Of a stretch of 64,000 nt of DNA, positions 9,205-17,297 are shown one piece after another. The notes below the pieces were generated by a model. That model did no database searches, was not told the DNA's origin, and saw only the letters and a program-made list of their open reading frames with translations. Positions within the stretch are counted from its first letter, which is position 1. Each line of letters starts with the position of its first letter. Position numbers and translations under genes: made by a program. The DNA is taken from positions 3,667,001 through 3,731,000 of the forward strand of contig NZ_CP062252.1 in NCBI RefSeq assembly GCF_014863605.1. Reading direction: 5' to 3'. This stretch comes from Pseudomonas allokribbensis (GTDB lineage Bacteria; Pseudomonadota; Gammaproteobacteria; Pseudomonadales; Pseudomonadaceae).

Positions 9205-9924
9205 AATATGACGGTAATCCGCTTCCAGTGCAGTCGCCAACTGCCTGGCCCGGCCCAACCGGATCGGCCCGCGTTCGATATCGATCAGCAGGCCCGGACA
9301 AGCCAGCACCGGCAACCCTGACCATTCTTTCAAGCGTCCATCGGTGAGCACCAACAGACGCTGTTGCTCGGCGGGGAATCGCTTGCGACGCACGGTCAGC
9401 CAGTGTTCAGCCTCAGTCAGCGCCGCCAGCAATGGCGTGCCACCGCCCGCGCCCAAATCCTCGAGCCACACACGCAATCCGCTGGAAGCTTTCAAACCCT
9501 GCACCTGCCATTTCGGCGCTGCGCCACTGGCGGTCAGCAAGGCGAGACGCGCCCGTTGTCGGTAAGCGTCATCGAACAATTGCGCGAGCACACCCTTGGC
9601 GTCGCTCAACGCTTGATGACGACGGGTCGAGGCCGAGGCGTCGACGATCACCAGCCACAGTTCATGAGGGGTGCGGGTGCGTAGTTGAAACAGCAGATCC
9701 GCGCGTACTTTCGGGCGGCCATTGAGCAATGTTCCCGGCCAGTTCACCGAACCACTGCGAGCGGCGTGACGTTTGCCCTGGCGACCGCTATCGAGGTGTC
9801 CGGCGCGGGGTCTGGCATTCGCCCCCTCGTCGGATCGGGGGCGAATGCCTAAGGCTTTTTTGGCCAGACAGGTACTTCGCGACGCGTGCCGGTGACAAGG
9901 GCCGGCGTCGGCATTTCGCCCCAT
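9181..9924 (-). CDS. VWA-domain protein, ChlD-like subunit of the cobaltochelatase system
   Basis: The longest frame gives 247 residues. A von Willebrand A domain is clear, with MIDAS motif Asp-Ala-Ser-Ala-Ser at 95-99, a 'GGGTPLLAAL' loop and 'VLTDGR'. The family partner is the preceding AAA+ protein: ChlI/ChlD-like pairs act with CobN in insertion of cobalt into hydrogenobyrinic acid a,c-diamide in bacteria lacking CobS/CobT. The start is uncertain. The ATG at 9924 lies inside the upstream gene and has only a weak ribosome site. The next credible in-frame start is a GTG near 9747, which would cut into conserved-looking sequence. A 13-bp stem-loop lies between these. The C-terminus (…DDLLTIY) is encoded by an 11-bp tandem repeat. 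Confidence 0.75.
   Translation of the reverse strand: MGRNADAGPCHRHASRSTCLAKKALGIRPRSDEGANARPRAGHLDSGRQGKRHAARSGSVNWPGTLLNGRPKVRADLLFQLRTRTPHELWLVIVDASASTRRHQALSDAKGVLAQLFDDAYRQRARLALLTASGAAPKWQVQGLKASSGLRVWLEDLGAGGGTPLLAALTEAEHWLTVRRKRFPAEQQRLLVLTDGRLKEWSGLPVLACPGLLIDIERGPIRLGRARQLATALEADYRHIDDLLTIY
9814..9849. repeat. REP-like palindrome at the chlI stop / chlD start
   Basis: The 13-bp perfect arms GGCATTCGCCCCC and GGGGGCGAATGCC flank a 10-nt loop. The element abuts the TAG stop of the chlI-like gene and lies inside the longest frame of the VWA gene. No T tract follows. It resembles Pseudomonas extragenic palindromes and may trim or stabilise the operon mRNA here. Confidence 0.75.
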
Positions 9925-10850
9925 TGCCCCTGCCCTTCACTCGGCGCCGTCTGGGTGCCGGACGGCGATTGCGCCGGTTGCTGCGCATGGGATGGCGACT
10001 GTTCGCGGCGGCGATGACGCAGTGCAAATTCAGCCACGGCATCGATGTCCTGCTCGGCGATGCCTTCGGCGCCACGCCACGCCGCATGAGCCCGCGCCGC
10101 ACGCAGCCAGACCAGATCGGCACGCAGGCCATCGACACCGGCCGCAAAGCAACGCTCGGTAATCTGCGCCAACGCTTCATCATCGAGGGGAATATTCGCC
10201 AAGGCATTGCGGGCGTTTTCACAACGCTCACGCAGGGCTTGTTGCTCGGATTCCCACTGCCCGCAGAAGGCCTGCGGATCGCTGTCGAAATCCAGTCGCC
10301 GGCGAATGATCTGTCCGCGCTCGGCCGGTGCCGTTTGACCGCTCAGGGCGACGTTGAGACCAAAGCGATCGAGCAGTTGCGGGCGCAATTCGCCCTCTTC
10401 CGGGTTCATCGTGCCGATCAGCACGAACTTCGCCGAATGACGATGGGAAATGCCGTCGCGCTCGATCAGGTTGGTGCCACTGGCGGCCACATCGAGCAGC
10501 AGATCCACCAGATGATCCGGCAACAGGTTCACTTCATCGACATACAGTACGCCGCCGTCAGCCTTGGCCAACACACCGGGAGAAAACTGCGCGCGACCGT
10601 CGCTGAGTGCCGCATCCAGATCGAGGGTGCCGACCAGCCGTTCCTCAGTCGCACCCAATGGCAAGGTGACGAACTGACCGCTGGCCAGCAAATCCGCCAG
10701 ACCCCGGGCCAGGGTCGACTTGGCCATGCCGCGTGGGCCTTCGATCAGCACGCCGCCGATCTTCGGGTCGATGGCGGTCAGGTACAGCGCCAGCTTCAGA
10801 TCGTCGGCGCCGACCACCGCAGAGAGCGGAAAATGTGGGGTATCGGTCAT
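9849..10850 (-). CDS. AAA+ ATPase, ChlI-like (magnesium-chelatase-type) subunit
   Basis: The product has 333 residues from the ATG at 10850, four bases before the CobN stop codon on the minus strand (overlapping ends). Walker A is Gly-Pro-Arg-Gly-Met-Ala-Lys-Ser-Thr at 38-46; Walker B is the 'GVLYVDEVNLL' segment; 'IGTMNPEEGELRPQLLDRFG' is the sensor region typical of ChlI/BchI. The C-terminal ~50 residues are Gln/Ser/Pro-rich and look like a flexible linker. Co-transcription with cobN and a VWA partner indicates an ATP-driven motor for cobalt chelation in aerobic B12 synthesis, taking the place of CobS. That role is family knowledge, not shown here. Confidence 0.88.
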   Translation of the reverse strand: MTDTPHFPLSAVVGADDLKLALYLTAIDPKIGGVLIEGPRGMAKSTLARGLADLLASGQFVTLPLGATEERLVGTLDLDAALSDGRAQFSPGVLAKADGGVLYVDEVNLLPDHLVDLLLDVAASGTNLIERDGISHRHSAKFVLIGTMNPEEGELRPQLLDRFGLNVALSGQTAPAERGQIIRRRLDFDSDPQAFCGQWESEQQALRERCENARNALANIPLDDEALAQITERCFAAGVDGLRADLVWLRAARAHAAWRGAEGIAEQDIDAVAEFALRHRRREQSPSHAQQPAQSPSGTQTAPSEGQGQWGEMPTPALVTGTRREVPVWPKKP

Positions 10851-10852
10851 GT

Positions 10853-13800
10853 TCAGCTCTCTTCTTCTATATCCAACAACAGGTTTTCCAGCGCTTCGCG
10901 GTACGCGCCCGGCTCCTGCCACATCCCGCGCTGCTGCGCTTCGAGCATGCGCTCGGTCATGTCGCGCAGCGCGTGGGGATTATGCTCGCGCACGAACTCG
11001 CGGGTCGCCGGGTCCAGCAGATAGGCGTCGGCCAGCAACGCGTACTGGTGATCGTCGATCAGTTGGGTGGTGGCATCGAAGGCAAACAGGTTGTCGATGG
11101 TTGCCGCCAGTTCGAATGCGCCTTTATAGCCGTGGCGTTTGACGCCGTCGATCCATTTCGGATTCGCCGCCCGGGAACGGATCACCCGGTTCAGCTCTTC
11201 TTTCAGAGTGCGGATCTTCGGCAAATCCGGCTGACTGTGATCGCCGTGATAACTGGCCGCCGCTTCGCCGCGCAGGGTTTCGACGGCCGCGAGCATGCCG
11301 CCCTGGAACTGGTAGTAGTCGTTGGAATCGAGCAAGTCATGCTCGCGGTTGTCCTGGTTTTGCAGCACGGCCTGCACCTGGCTCAGGCGCTGGACGAATT
11401 GCTCGCGGGCGGCGGTGCCTTCATCGGAACCGCCGTAAGCGTAGGCGCCCCAGTTCAGATAGACCTCGGCCAGATCCTCGCGGCTCTGCCACAGGCGACC
11501 GTCAATGGCGCCCTGCACGCCCGCGCCATAAGCGCCGGGTTTGGCACCGAAAATCCGCCATCCGGCCTGACGCCGGGCAGCCTCTTCGTCCAGCCCTGAC
11601 TGCCGCAAGGCCTCACGTTCGGCACGCACTTTGGCGGCCAGCGGATTGAGGTCGTCCGGTTCGTCCAGCTCCGCCACGGCTTGCACGGCAGCATCGAACA
11701 GACGAATCAGATTGGCGAACGCATCGCGGAAAAATCCGGAGACTCGCAGCGTGACATCGACCCGAGGCCGGTCGAGCAGACTTAGCGGCAGAATCTCAAA
11801 GTCATCGACGCGCTGACTGCCTGTCGCCCATACCGGACGCACGCCCATCAGCGCCATGGCCTGGGCGATGTCGTCACCGCCGGTGCGCATGGTCGCCGTG
11901 CCCCAGACCGACAAACCGAGCTGGCGTAGATGGTCGCCGTGATCCTGCAGGTGTCGTTCGAGAATCAGGGTTGCGGACTGGAAACCGATCCGCCACGCGG
12001 TGGTGGTCGGCAGGTTGCGCACGTCCACCGAATAGAAATTGCGCCCGGTGGGCAATACATCGAGGCGACCGCGACTCGGTGCACCGCTTGGGCCGGCCGG
12101 GACAAAGCGACCGCTCAGAGCGTCGAGCAGACCGCGCATTTCGGCCGGGCCGCAGGCGTCCAGACGTGGGGCGATCACTTCGCGCAGGGCACTGACGATC
12201 GCCTGCACATCTGACCAGCCAGAAGCGTCCAGTTGCGCCACATCACCCGCCAGTGACTGCTCGATCAATTGCGCCGCGAACAGCTCAAGGCGTTCACGGG
12301 TATCCCCCGCCGTACGCCAGACTTCATCGCTGACCGACATTAGTTCCTTTGGACGCGGGCCAGCCCAGGGCTCAGCAAGCACGCAATCCAGCGGATCGAA
12401 ACCCAGTTGAAACGCCTTGGCCAATGCCCGCAACAGGCTCGACTGAGCACCTTTGCCATCGCCACGGGGAATCCGCAGCAGCGCCAGCAAGGTGTCGATG
12501 CGCAGCCGTCCGCTCGGCGACTCACCGAAAATGTGCAGACCATCGCGGATCTGCGACTCCTTCAGATCACACAGATAAGTGTCCAGACGCGGCAGCCAGA
12601 TCGCCGCGTCAGCGTCGCTGTCGAGGGCTTCGTCGAGTTGCAGTTCGCGATCGATCTGCGTGTCACGCACCAGTTGCAGAATGTCGCGCTGCAATTCACG
12701 GGCGCGGCGCGGATCGAGCAATTGCGCTTCGTAATATTCGTCGGCCAGCAATTCGAGATTGCGCAACGGGCCGTAAGTTTCGGCGCGGGTCAGCGGCGGC
12801 ATCAAATGGTCGATGATCACGGCCTGGGTGCGACGCTTGGCCTGGGCGCCCTCTCCCGGGTCGTTGACGATGAACGGATAGACATTCGGCAGTGGCCCGA
12901 GCAGCGCGTCCGGCCAGCAGTTCTCCGACAGACCCACGCCTTTGCCGGGCAACCATTCGAGATTGCCGTGCTTGCCGACATGGATCACGCCGTGAGCGCC
13001 GTAGGTCTGGCGCAGCCAGAAATAGAACGCGAGGTACGCGTGCGGCGGCACCAGATCCGGATCGTGATACACCGCGCTCGGGTCGACCTGATATCCCCGC
13101 GCCGGTTGAATGCCGACGAAGGTCAGGCCAAACCGCAAGCCGGCGATCATCATCCGCCCGTCACGGCACATCGGATCGTGTTGCGGCGAACCCCAACGTT
13201 CCAGCACCGCCGCGCGATTGGCTTCGGGCAGTGCATTGAACATCGTCAGGTAATCGTTCATCGCCAGGCTTTGCTGGCACGGGCGCTGATCGAGCGTATC
13301 GAGGTCATTGCTGACGCCGCCGAGCAATTGCTGGATCAGCTCGGTGCCGCTGTCCGGCAGTTCGGCCGGCAGCGGATAACCTTCGGCCTGCAACGCCCGC
13401 AGGATATTCAGCGCGGCAGCCGGCGTGTCGAGGCCGACGCCGTTGCCGATGCGCCCGTCACGGGTCGGGTAGTTGGCAAGGATCAGGGCGATACGCTTTT
13501 CAGCGTTCGGCACCCGCGCCAGATCGACCCAGCGCCGCGCCAGTTCGGCCACAAAATCCATGCGCTCGGGTTGGGCCCGATAACACACGACATCGGACTG
13601 ACTGCGCTCGCTGCGCCACGCCAGATCCTTGAAGCTGATCGGTCGGCTGATAATCCTACCGTCCAGCTCCGGCAATGCGATGTGCATCGCCAGATCCCGA
13701 GGGCCGAGGCCCTGCTCGCTGTCACGCCAACCTGGCTCGTTGTCCTGGGCGCAGATCGCCTGTATCACCGGAATGTTGCGACGGAACGGCCGCAGATGCG

Positions 13801-14626
13801 GCGCTTCCGGGCTGGACTGGGCGAAACCGGTGGTGTTCAGAATCACCGAGGCCTCGACCTCATCCAGCCAGTCCTCGACCACCGACAGGCAACCGGTCTC
13901 TTTCAAACTGGCCACGGCGATCGGCAGCGGATTGAGTCCGGCAGCCTGCAACCGTTGGCAGAACACGTCGATAAACGCCGTGTTGGCCGCTTGCAAATGC
14001 GAGCGGTAAAACAACACCGCCGCGACCGGTTGACCGGGCAGCCAATCGGCTTGCCAGTCGCTCAGTGCGGCGGTGTTTTTGTTTGGGTGGTAAATCGCCG
14101 TGCGCGGCAGCGTTTGCGGCTCGCCCCACACGTAATCCCGCGCCAGCCAGCGATTGGCCAGACAGCGGAAGAAGTCCAGCGCATTGCCCATGCCGCCCTG
14201 ACGAAGAAACTGCCAGAGCCGGTCACGATCCTCGGCGACAACGGTGCTCAAGTCGCTGAGTTCCGGGTCGGGACGGTCATCGCCCGGCACCAGAATCACC
14301 TGCACACCGCGTTCGGACAACTCGACCAGCCGCTCGACGCCATAACGCCAATAAGCGATGCCGCCATGCAGCGAAATCAGAATGACCTTGGCATGACGCA
14401 GCACTTCATCGACGTACAGGTCGACCGACGCATGGTTCTGCACCTGCATCGGGTTGGCCAGCCGCACGCTCGGGTAATCTTCGGGCAGCTGCTGCGCGGC
14501 TTCGGCGAGCAGCGCAAGGCTGGAGTCGCCGCTGCACAGGATCACCAGCTCGGCGGGGGTTTGTCCTAGGTCGGCAATGTTGTCATCCGACACGAAACCG
14601 CCGGGCTGGGTCCTGAGCAGGTGCAT
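10853..14626 (-). CDS. cobN: Cobaltochelatase large subunit CobN
   Basis: The product has 1257 residues, the usual length for CobN, and family sequence throughout: 'ISLHGGIAYWRYGVERL' early, 'HVGKHGNLEWLPGKG' (the conserved His-rich chelatase segment) and 'LDVLPTGRNFYSVD'. CobN binds hydrogenobyrinic acid a,c-diamide and inserts Co2+ with energy from AAA+ partners. The start follows cobW by three bases and the end overlaps the start of the chlI-like gene, so cobW-cobN-chlI-chlD form one operon. Expression should fall when B12 is plentiful through the riboswitch upstream of cobW. Confidence 0.97.
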   Translation of the reverse strand: MHLLRTQPGGFVSDDNIADLGQTPAELVILCSGDSSLALLAEAAQQLPEDYPSVRLANPMQVQNHASVDLYVDEVLRHAKVILISLHGGIAYWRYGVERLVELSERGVQVILVPGDDRPDPELSDLSTVVAEDRDRLWQFLRQGGMGNALDFFRCLANRWLARDYVWGEPQTLPRTAIYHPNKNTAALSDWQADWLPGQPVAAVLFYRSHLQAANTAFIDVFCQRLQAAGLNPLPIAVASLKETGCLSVVEDWLDEVEASVILNTTGFAQSSPEAPHLRPFRRNIPVIQAICAQDNEPGWRDSEQGLGPRDLAMHIALPELDGRIISRPISFKDLAWRSERSQSDVVCYRAQPERMDFVAELARRWVDLARVPNAEKRIALILANYPTRDGRIGNGVGLDTPAAALNILRALQAEGYPLPAELPDSGTELIQQLLGGVSNDLDTLDQRPCQQSLAMNDYLTMFNALPEANRAAVLERWGSPQHDPMCRDGRMMIAGLRFGLTFVGIQPARGYQVDPSAVYHDPDLVPPHAYLAFYFWLRQTYGAHGVIHVGKHGNLEWLPGKGVGLSENCWPDALLGPLPNVYPFIVNDPGEGAQAKRRTQAVIIDHLMPPLTRAETYGPLRNLELLADEYYEAQLLDPRRARELQRDILQLVRDTQIDRELQLDEALDSDADAAIWLPRLDTYLCDLKESQIRDGLHIFGESPSGRLRIDTLLALLRIPRGDGKGAQSSLLRALAKAFQLGFDPLDCVLAEPWAGPRPKELMSVSDEVWRTAGDTRERLELFAAQLIEQSLAGDVAQLDASGWSDVQAIVSALREVIAPRLDACGPAEMRGLLDALSGRFVPAGPSGAPSRGRLDVLPTGRNFYSVDVRNLPTTTAWRIGFQSATLILERHLQDHGDHLRQLGLSVWGTATMRTGGDDIAQAMALMGVRPVWATGSQRVDDFEILPLSLLDRPRVDVTLRVSGFFRDAFANLIRLFDAAVQAVAELDEPDDLNPLAAKVRAEREALRQSGLDEEAARRQAGWRIFGAKPGAYGAGVQGAIDGRLWQSREDLAEVYLNWGAYAYGGSDEGTAAREQFVQRLSQVQAVLQNQDNREHDLLDSNDYYQFQGGMLAAVETLRGEAAASYHGDHSQPDLPKIRTLKEELNRVIRSRAANPKWIDGVKRHGYKGAFELAATIDNLFAFDATTQLIDDHQYALLADAYLLDPATREFVREHNPHALRDMTERMLEAQQRGMWQEPGAYREALENLLLDIEEES

Positions 14627-14629
14627 GGC

Positions 14630-15703
14630 TTAAACGCTGAGCGCGGCGCGCAATTGCGCTTCGAGCTTGGCCGCGTCCAGTTCCTGGCCGATCAACACCA
14701 GACGCGTCACACGTGCCTCATCGGCGCCCCACTGACGGTCGAAGTGCTTGTCGAAACGCGTACCCACGCCCTGGATCAGCAGACGCATCGGCTTGTTCGG
14801 GATCGCCGCGAAGCCTTTGACCCGCAGGATGCCATGCTGAACCACCAGTTGCGTCAGCGCATCGAGCAACAAGCTTTCGTCGGCTTGCGGCAGTTCGATG
14901 GAGATCGAATCGAAAGCATCGTGATCGTGGTCGTCATGATCATCATCGCCTTCACCGTGGTGGTGATCGTGATGGCTGTGGCGGCTGTCGATGTGCTCTT
15001 CGGAACCGGCACCGAGACCGATCAGCACGTCCAGCGGCAGGCGACCGTTGCTGGCTTCGATGATTTTCACCGCTGGCGGCAGCTCTTCGGCGACTTCCAG
15101 GCGTACGCGAGCGAGGTCTTCAGGGCTGGTCTGGTCGGCCTTGTTGAGGATTACCAGGTCGGCGCTGGCCAGTTGGTCGGCGAACAGTTCGTGCAGCGGC
15201 GATTCGTGGTCCAGGTTCGGGTCGAGTTTGCGCTGGGCGTCAACCTGATCCGGGAACGCGGCGAAGGTGCCGGCGGCCACGGCCGGGCTGTCGACCACGG
15301 TGATCACCGCGTCAACGGTGCAGGCACTACGGATTTCCGGCCACTGGAAGGCTTGCACCAGCGGTTTTGGCAGAGCCAGGCCCGAAGTTTCGATCAGGAT
15401 GTGGTCGAGGTCGCCGCGACGGGCCACCAGTTCGCGCATCACCGGGAAGAACTCTTCCTGAACCGTGCAGCACAGGCAGCCGTTGGCCAGTTCGTAGACG
15501 CGGCCGGTGGCTTCTTCTTCGGTGCAGCCGATGGTGCACTGCTTGAGGATTTCACCGTCGATGCCCAGCTCGCCAAACTCGTTGACGATCACCGCGATAC
15601 GACGGCCCTGAGCGTTGTCGAGCATGTGCCGCAGCAAGGTGGTTTTACCCGAGCCGAGGAAACCGGTGACGATGGTGACGGGGAGTTTGGCCAGTGTTTT
15701 CAT
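14630..15703 (-). CDS. cobW: CobW family GTP-binding metallochaperone
   Basis: The product has 357 residues from the ATG at 15703; an upstream in-frame extension to 15787 crosses riboswitch leader sequence and is not coding. Walker A is Gly-Phe-Leu-Gly-Ser-Gly-Lys-Thr-Thr at 14-22. The metal-binding Cys-x-Cys-Cys is at 76-79, in 'GCLCC'. The GTPase 'NKAD' motif is near 187-190. A His/Asp-rich stretch at ~237-262 is typical of metal storage or delivery. G3E GTPases deliver metal to client enzymes; here it presumably hands Co2+ to CobN, encoded three bases downstream. It is the first gene of the riboswitch-controlled operon. Confidence 0.95.
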   Translation of the reverse strand: MKTLAKLPVTIVTGFLGSGKTTLLRHMLDNAQGRRIAVIVNEFGELGIDGEILKQCTIGCTEEEATGRVYELANGCLCCTVQEEFFPVMRELVARRGDLDHILIETSGLALPKPLVQAFQWPEIRSACTVDAVITVVDSPAVAAGTFAAFPDQVDAQRKLDPNLDHESPLHELFADQLASADLVILNKADQTSPEDLARVRLEVAEELPPAVKIIEASNGRLPLDVLIGLGAGSEEHIDSRHSHHDHHHGEGDDDHDDHDHDAFDSISIELPQADESLLLDALTQLVVQHGILRVKGFAAIPNKPMRLLIQGVGTRFDKHFDRQWGADEARVTRLVLIGQELDAAKLEAQLRAALSV

Positions 15704-15817
15704 CGGATGCCCTTTGGCAAGGTGGCGGGCATACGGGACGAGACCGGCAACGCAAGTGCGTGCCTGGAGAGTTCGCCACCGGATCACCCCGCCCGGTTGA
15801 AAGTGAGAATCTGTGAC

Positions 15818-16000
15818 GAGGCAGGTCTCCTGGCTGACGGTGTTCAGGCCTTGGGCCCGGTATTCGCTGCGCCTTCCCGCTGGCTCTGGATTGAGTTGGC
15901 AGTGGCGTGGCAGCGAACAGCACCGTTCACAGTTGCGGGGGCAGCCGCGGCTTGGACCGCGTTCCCTTCTTAGCTTCGGCGTGGGCCGAAGAACCTCGAA
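15818..16000 (-). promoter_or_regulatory. Cobalamin riboswitch upstream of cobW
   Basis: Read on the minus strand, the region shows the ordered signature of the cobalamin aptamer: a 5' stem ending in AAGAAGGGAA, then GCCCCCGCAACTGTGA, GCCACTG, AGCGGGAAGG and, at the 3' end, GTCAGCCAGGAGACCTGCC (the B12 box). It ends about 115 bp before the cobW start. Adenosylcobalamin or a related cobamide would bind and reduce expression of cobW-cobN-chlI-chlD. Boundaries are estimated from the conserved blocks. Confidence 0.93.
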
Positions 16001-16036
16001 AGCGCAAGGCTACGCATCGTGTGTTGACCGGTCAAT

Positions 16037-16345
16037 GTTTGGATTGGGGGCATATCCGTTGCTGCGGTTATGGCCACTTAGGGTTCCGCCCTTACGGCGG
16101 GTCACTTTTGACAAACGCCTCAAAAGTAACCAAAAAGTCTGCGCCCTGACGTACGGCCCTCGCTGTCGCTCGGGTTCCTTCGCTCCGGGATCGATCCGGG
16201 CGCATCGCCTACGGTTTGCTTCGCTGCACCTCCTCTCGATGTGTTTGGCTTCGCCAAACGGTCGCTGCGCTCCCACCCCCGGATCAATCCCTCCACTCAG
16301 CCTACCGACGGACCTTGCGATCAAAAGCGGTACTTGAGCTAACGC
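16037..16345 (+). repeat. Extragenic repeat, left arm of inverted pair
   Basis: This non-coding block begins near GGGGGCATATCCGTTGCTGC and contains TCACTTTTGACAAACGCC, AAAAGTAACCAAAAAG, GTACGGC, CGGTTTGCTTCGCTGCACC and CTCTCGATGT, in that order. The same ordered blocks occur in reverse orientation at 16365-16700. It resembles the large extragenic repeat families of P. fluorescens genomes. I cannot name the family with certainty. It lies between the two divergent cobalamin riboswitches. Confidence 0.85.
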
Positions 16346-16364
16346 TCATCGTGGTGAGGGGCTT

Positions 16365-16700
16365 TTGATCTGGCTTTTGCTCTGGCTCTGGCTTTTGATT
16401 TTTTGCCCCTTCGGCAGGCCGAGCGGAGGTGTTCATCAGGGGGTAGGCGCGCAGCGCCGTGCGGCGAAGCCGCATACATCGAGAGGAGGTGCAGCGAAGC
16501 AAACCGGAGGCGATGCCCCCTGATGGACACCGTAGCGAGGGAACACTGAGCCTAAGCGAAGTGCCGTACGCCGGGGCCAAGACCTTTTGGTTACTTTTGG
16601 CTGGGCCGGCATTCCGGGCGTTTGTCAAAAGTGACTCGCTGTAAGAGCGAAACCGCCAGCGGCAGCACCCGAAGCAACGGATATGCCCCCCCTATCCAAA
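16365..16700 (-). repeat. Extragenic repeat, right arm of inverted pair
   Basis: Read on the minus strand, the block has the same order of conserved segments as the left arm: GGGGCATATCCGTTGC, GTCACTTTTGACAAACGCC, AAAAGTAACCAAAAGG, GTACGGCACTTCGC, CGGTTTGCTTCGCTGCACC and CTCTCGATGTATG. The inter-block sequence has diverged. The two arms meet at a short AT-rich centre (~16345-16365), so the whole could fold as a very long hairpin or act as a double terminator between the divergent B12 operons. Confidence 0.85.
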
Positions 16701-16757
16701 CCCACCCCACCCATTCAATTGACTAAAAACCCCAGCCCATGGTCTCCTACACAACTT

Positions 16758-16955
16758 GTTACGGGTGCCCTGCAAAGGGTGAAACGGGAAACCGGTGAAT
16801 CATGTGCTTTACTCTAAAGCCATGTCAGTCCGGTGCTGCCCCCGCAACGGTAAGCGAGCGAAGCGTCAGATCCACTGTGCCCCCAGGCATGGGAAGGTGA
16901 CGCTTGCAGGTCGGCAGACAGCCACCCCTCGTGAGCCCGGAGACCGGCCCGCAAC
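16758..16955 (+). promoter_or_regulatory. Cobalamin riboswitch upstream of cbtB
   Basis: The plus strand carries the cobalamin aptamer in order: GGGTGCCCTGCAAAGGGTG, AACGGGAAACCGGTGAATC, CCGGTGCTGCCCCCGCAACG, GATCCACTGTGCCCC, GCATGGGAAGGTGACGC and, at the 3' end, GAGCCCGGAGACCGGCCC (B12 box). It lies ~135 bp before the cbtB start. B12 binding should shut off the cobalt-uptake and corrin-synthesis genes cbtB-cbtA-cobE-cobM. Confidence 0.96.
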
Positions 16956-17017
16956 ACACAGTACGCATCTTGCGTCACTGAACATAACAAACCCGCGGTG
17001 GGCGGGCGCTGTTCGAA

Positions 17018-17047
17018 CCTCTGCGTGCCCGACTCGCAGGGGTTTTC
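17018..17047 (+). terminator. Expression-platform terminator of the cbtB riboswitch
   Basis: CCTCTGCG pairs with CGCAGGGG (8 bp, one G-U) across a 9-nt loop, followed by TTTTC. Position between the B12 box and cbtB suggests a transcription-terminating switch. A GC-rich CCCGC-GGTG-GGCGGG stretch just upstream (~16991-17007) could form the competing structure. Confidence 0.65.
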
Positions 17048-17088
17048 ATGCGCACCGTTCACCCGCTGACACTCCAGAGGGAAGCGCC

Positions 17089-17286
17089 ATGTCGATCATC
17101 AGCAGCACCGGCAGCAACACGGACAAAATCTCCAGCACCACCACCCTGAGCCAACGCCTGACCGCTGCGATCTTCGCGTCGATCCTGGGTGCCAGCCTGG
17201 TCTATTTCGCCGGTTTCTCGCACATCGAAGCGGTTCACAACGCCGCTCACGATACCCGCCACAGCGCCGCGTTCCCGTGCCACTGA
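17089..17286 (+). CDS. cbtB: CbtB, small subunit of predicted cobalt transporter
   Basis: The product has 65 residues from the ATG at 17089, with AGAGGG eight bases upstream; the longer upstream frame runs through the riboswitch and is not coding. One membrane helix spans residues ~24-44 and the tail is a short His-rich end (HIEAVHNAAHDTRH… FPCH), the CbtB signature thought to bind Co2+. It pairs with CbtA, encoded 11 bp downstream, as a B12-riboswitch-controlled cobalt uptake system. The transport function is predicted from genome context in the literature. Confidence 0.93.
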   Translation: MSIISSTGSNTDKISSTTTLSQRLTAAIFASILGASLVYFAGFSHIEAVHNAAHDTRHSAAFPCH

Positions 17287-17297
17287 GACCCGACGAC

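Noticed and set aside
9152..9208. CRISPR-like array
   Set aside because: The 11-bp units have no spacers between them; it is a simple tandem repeat in a gene end.
12407..14569. 720-codon plus-strand frame inside cobN
   Set aside because: Antisense shadow of CobN, which is complete and conserved.
16037..16700. Insertion sequence or remnant between the riboswitches
   Set aside because: No transposase reading frame and no target duplication could be seen; the arms match an extragenic repeat instead.
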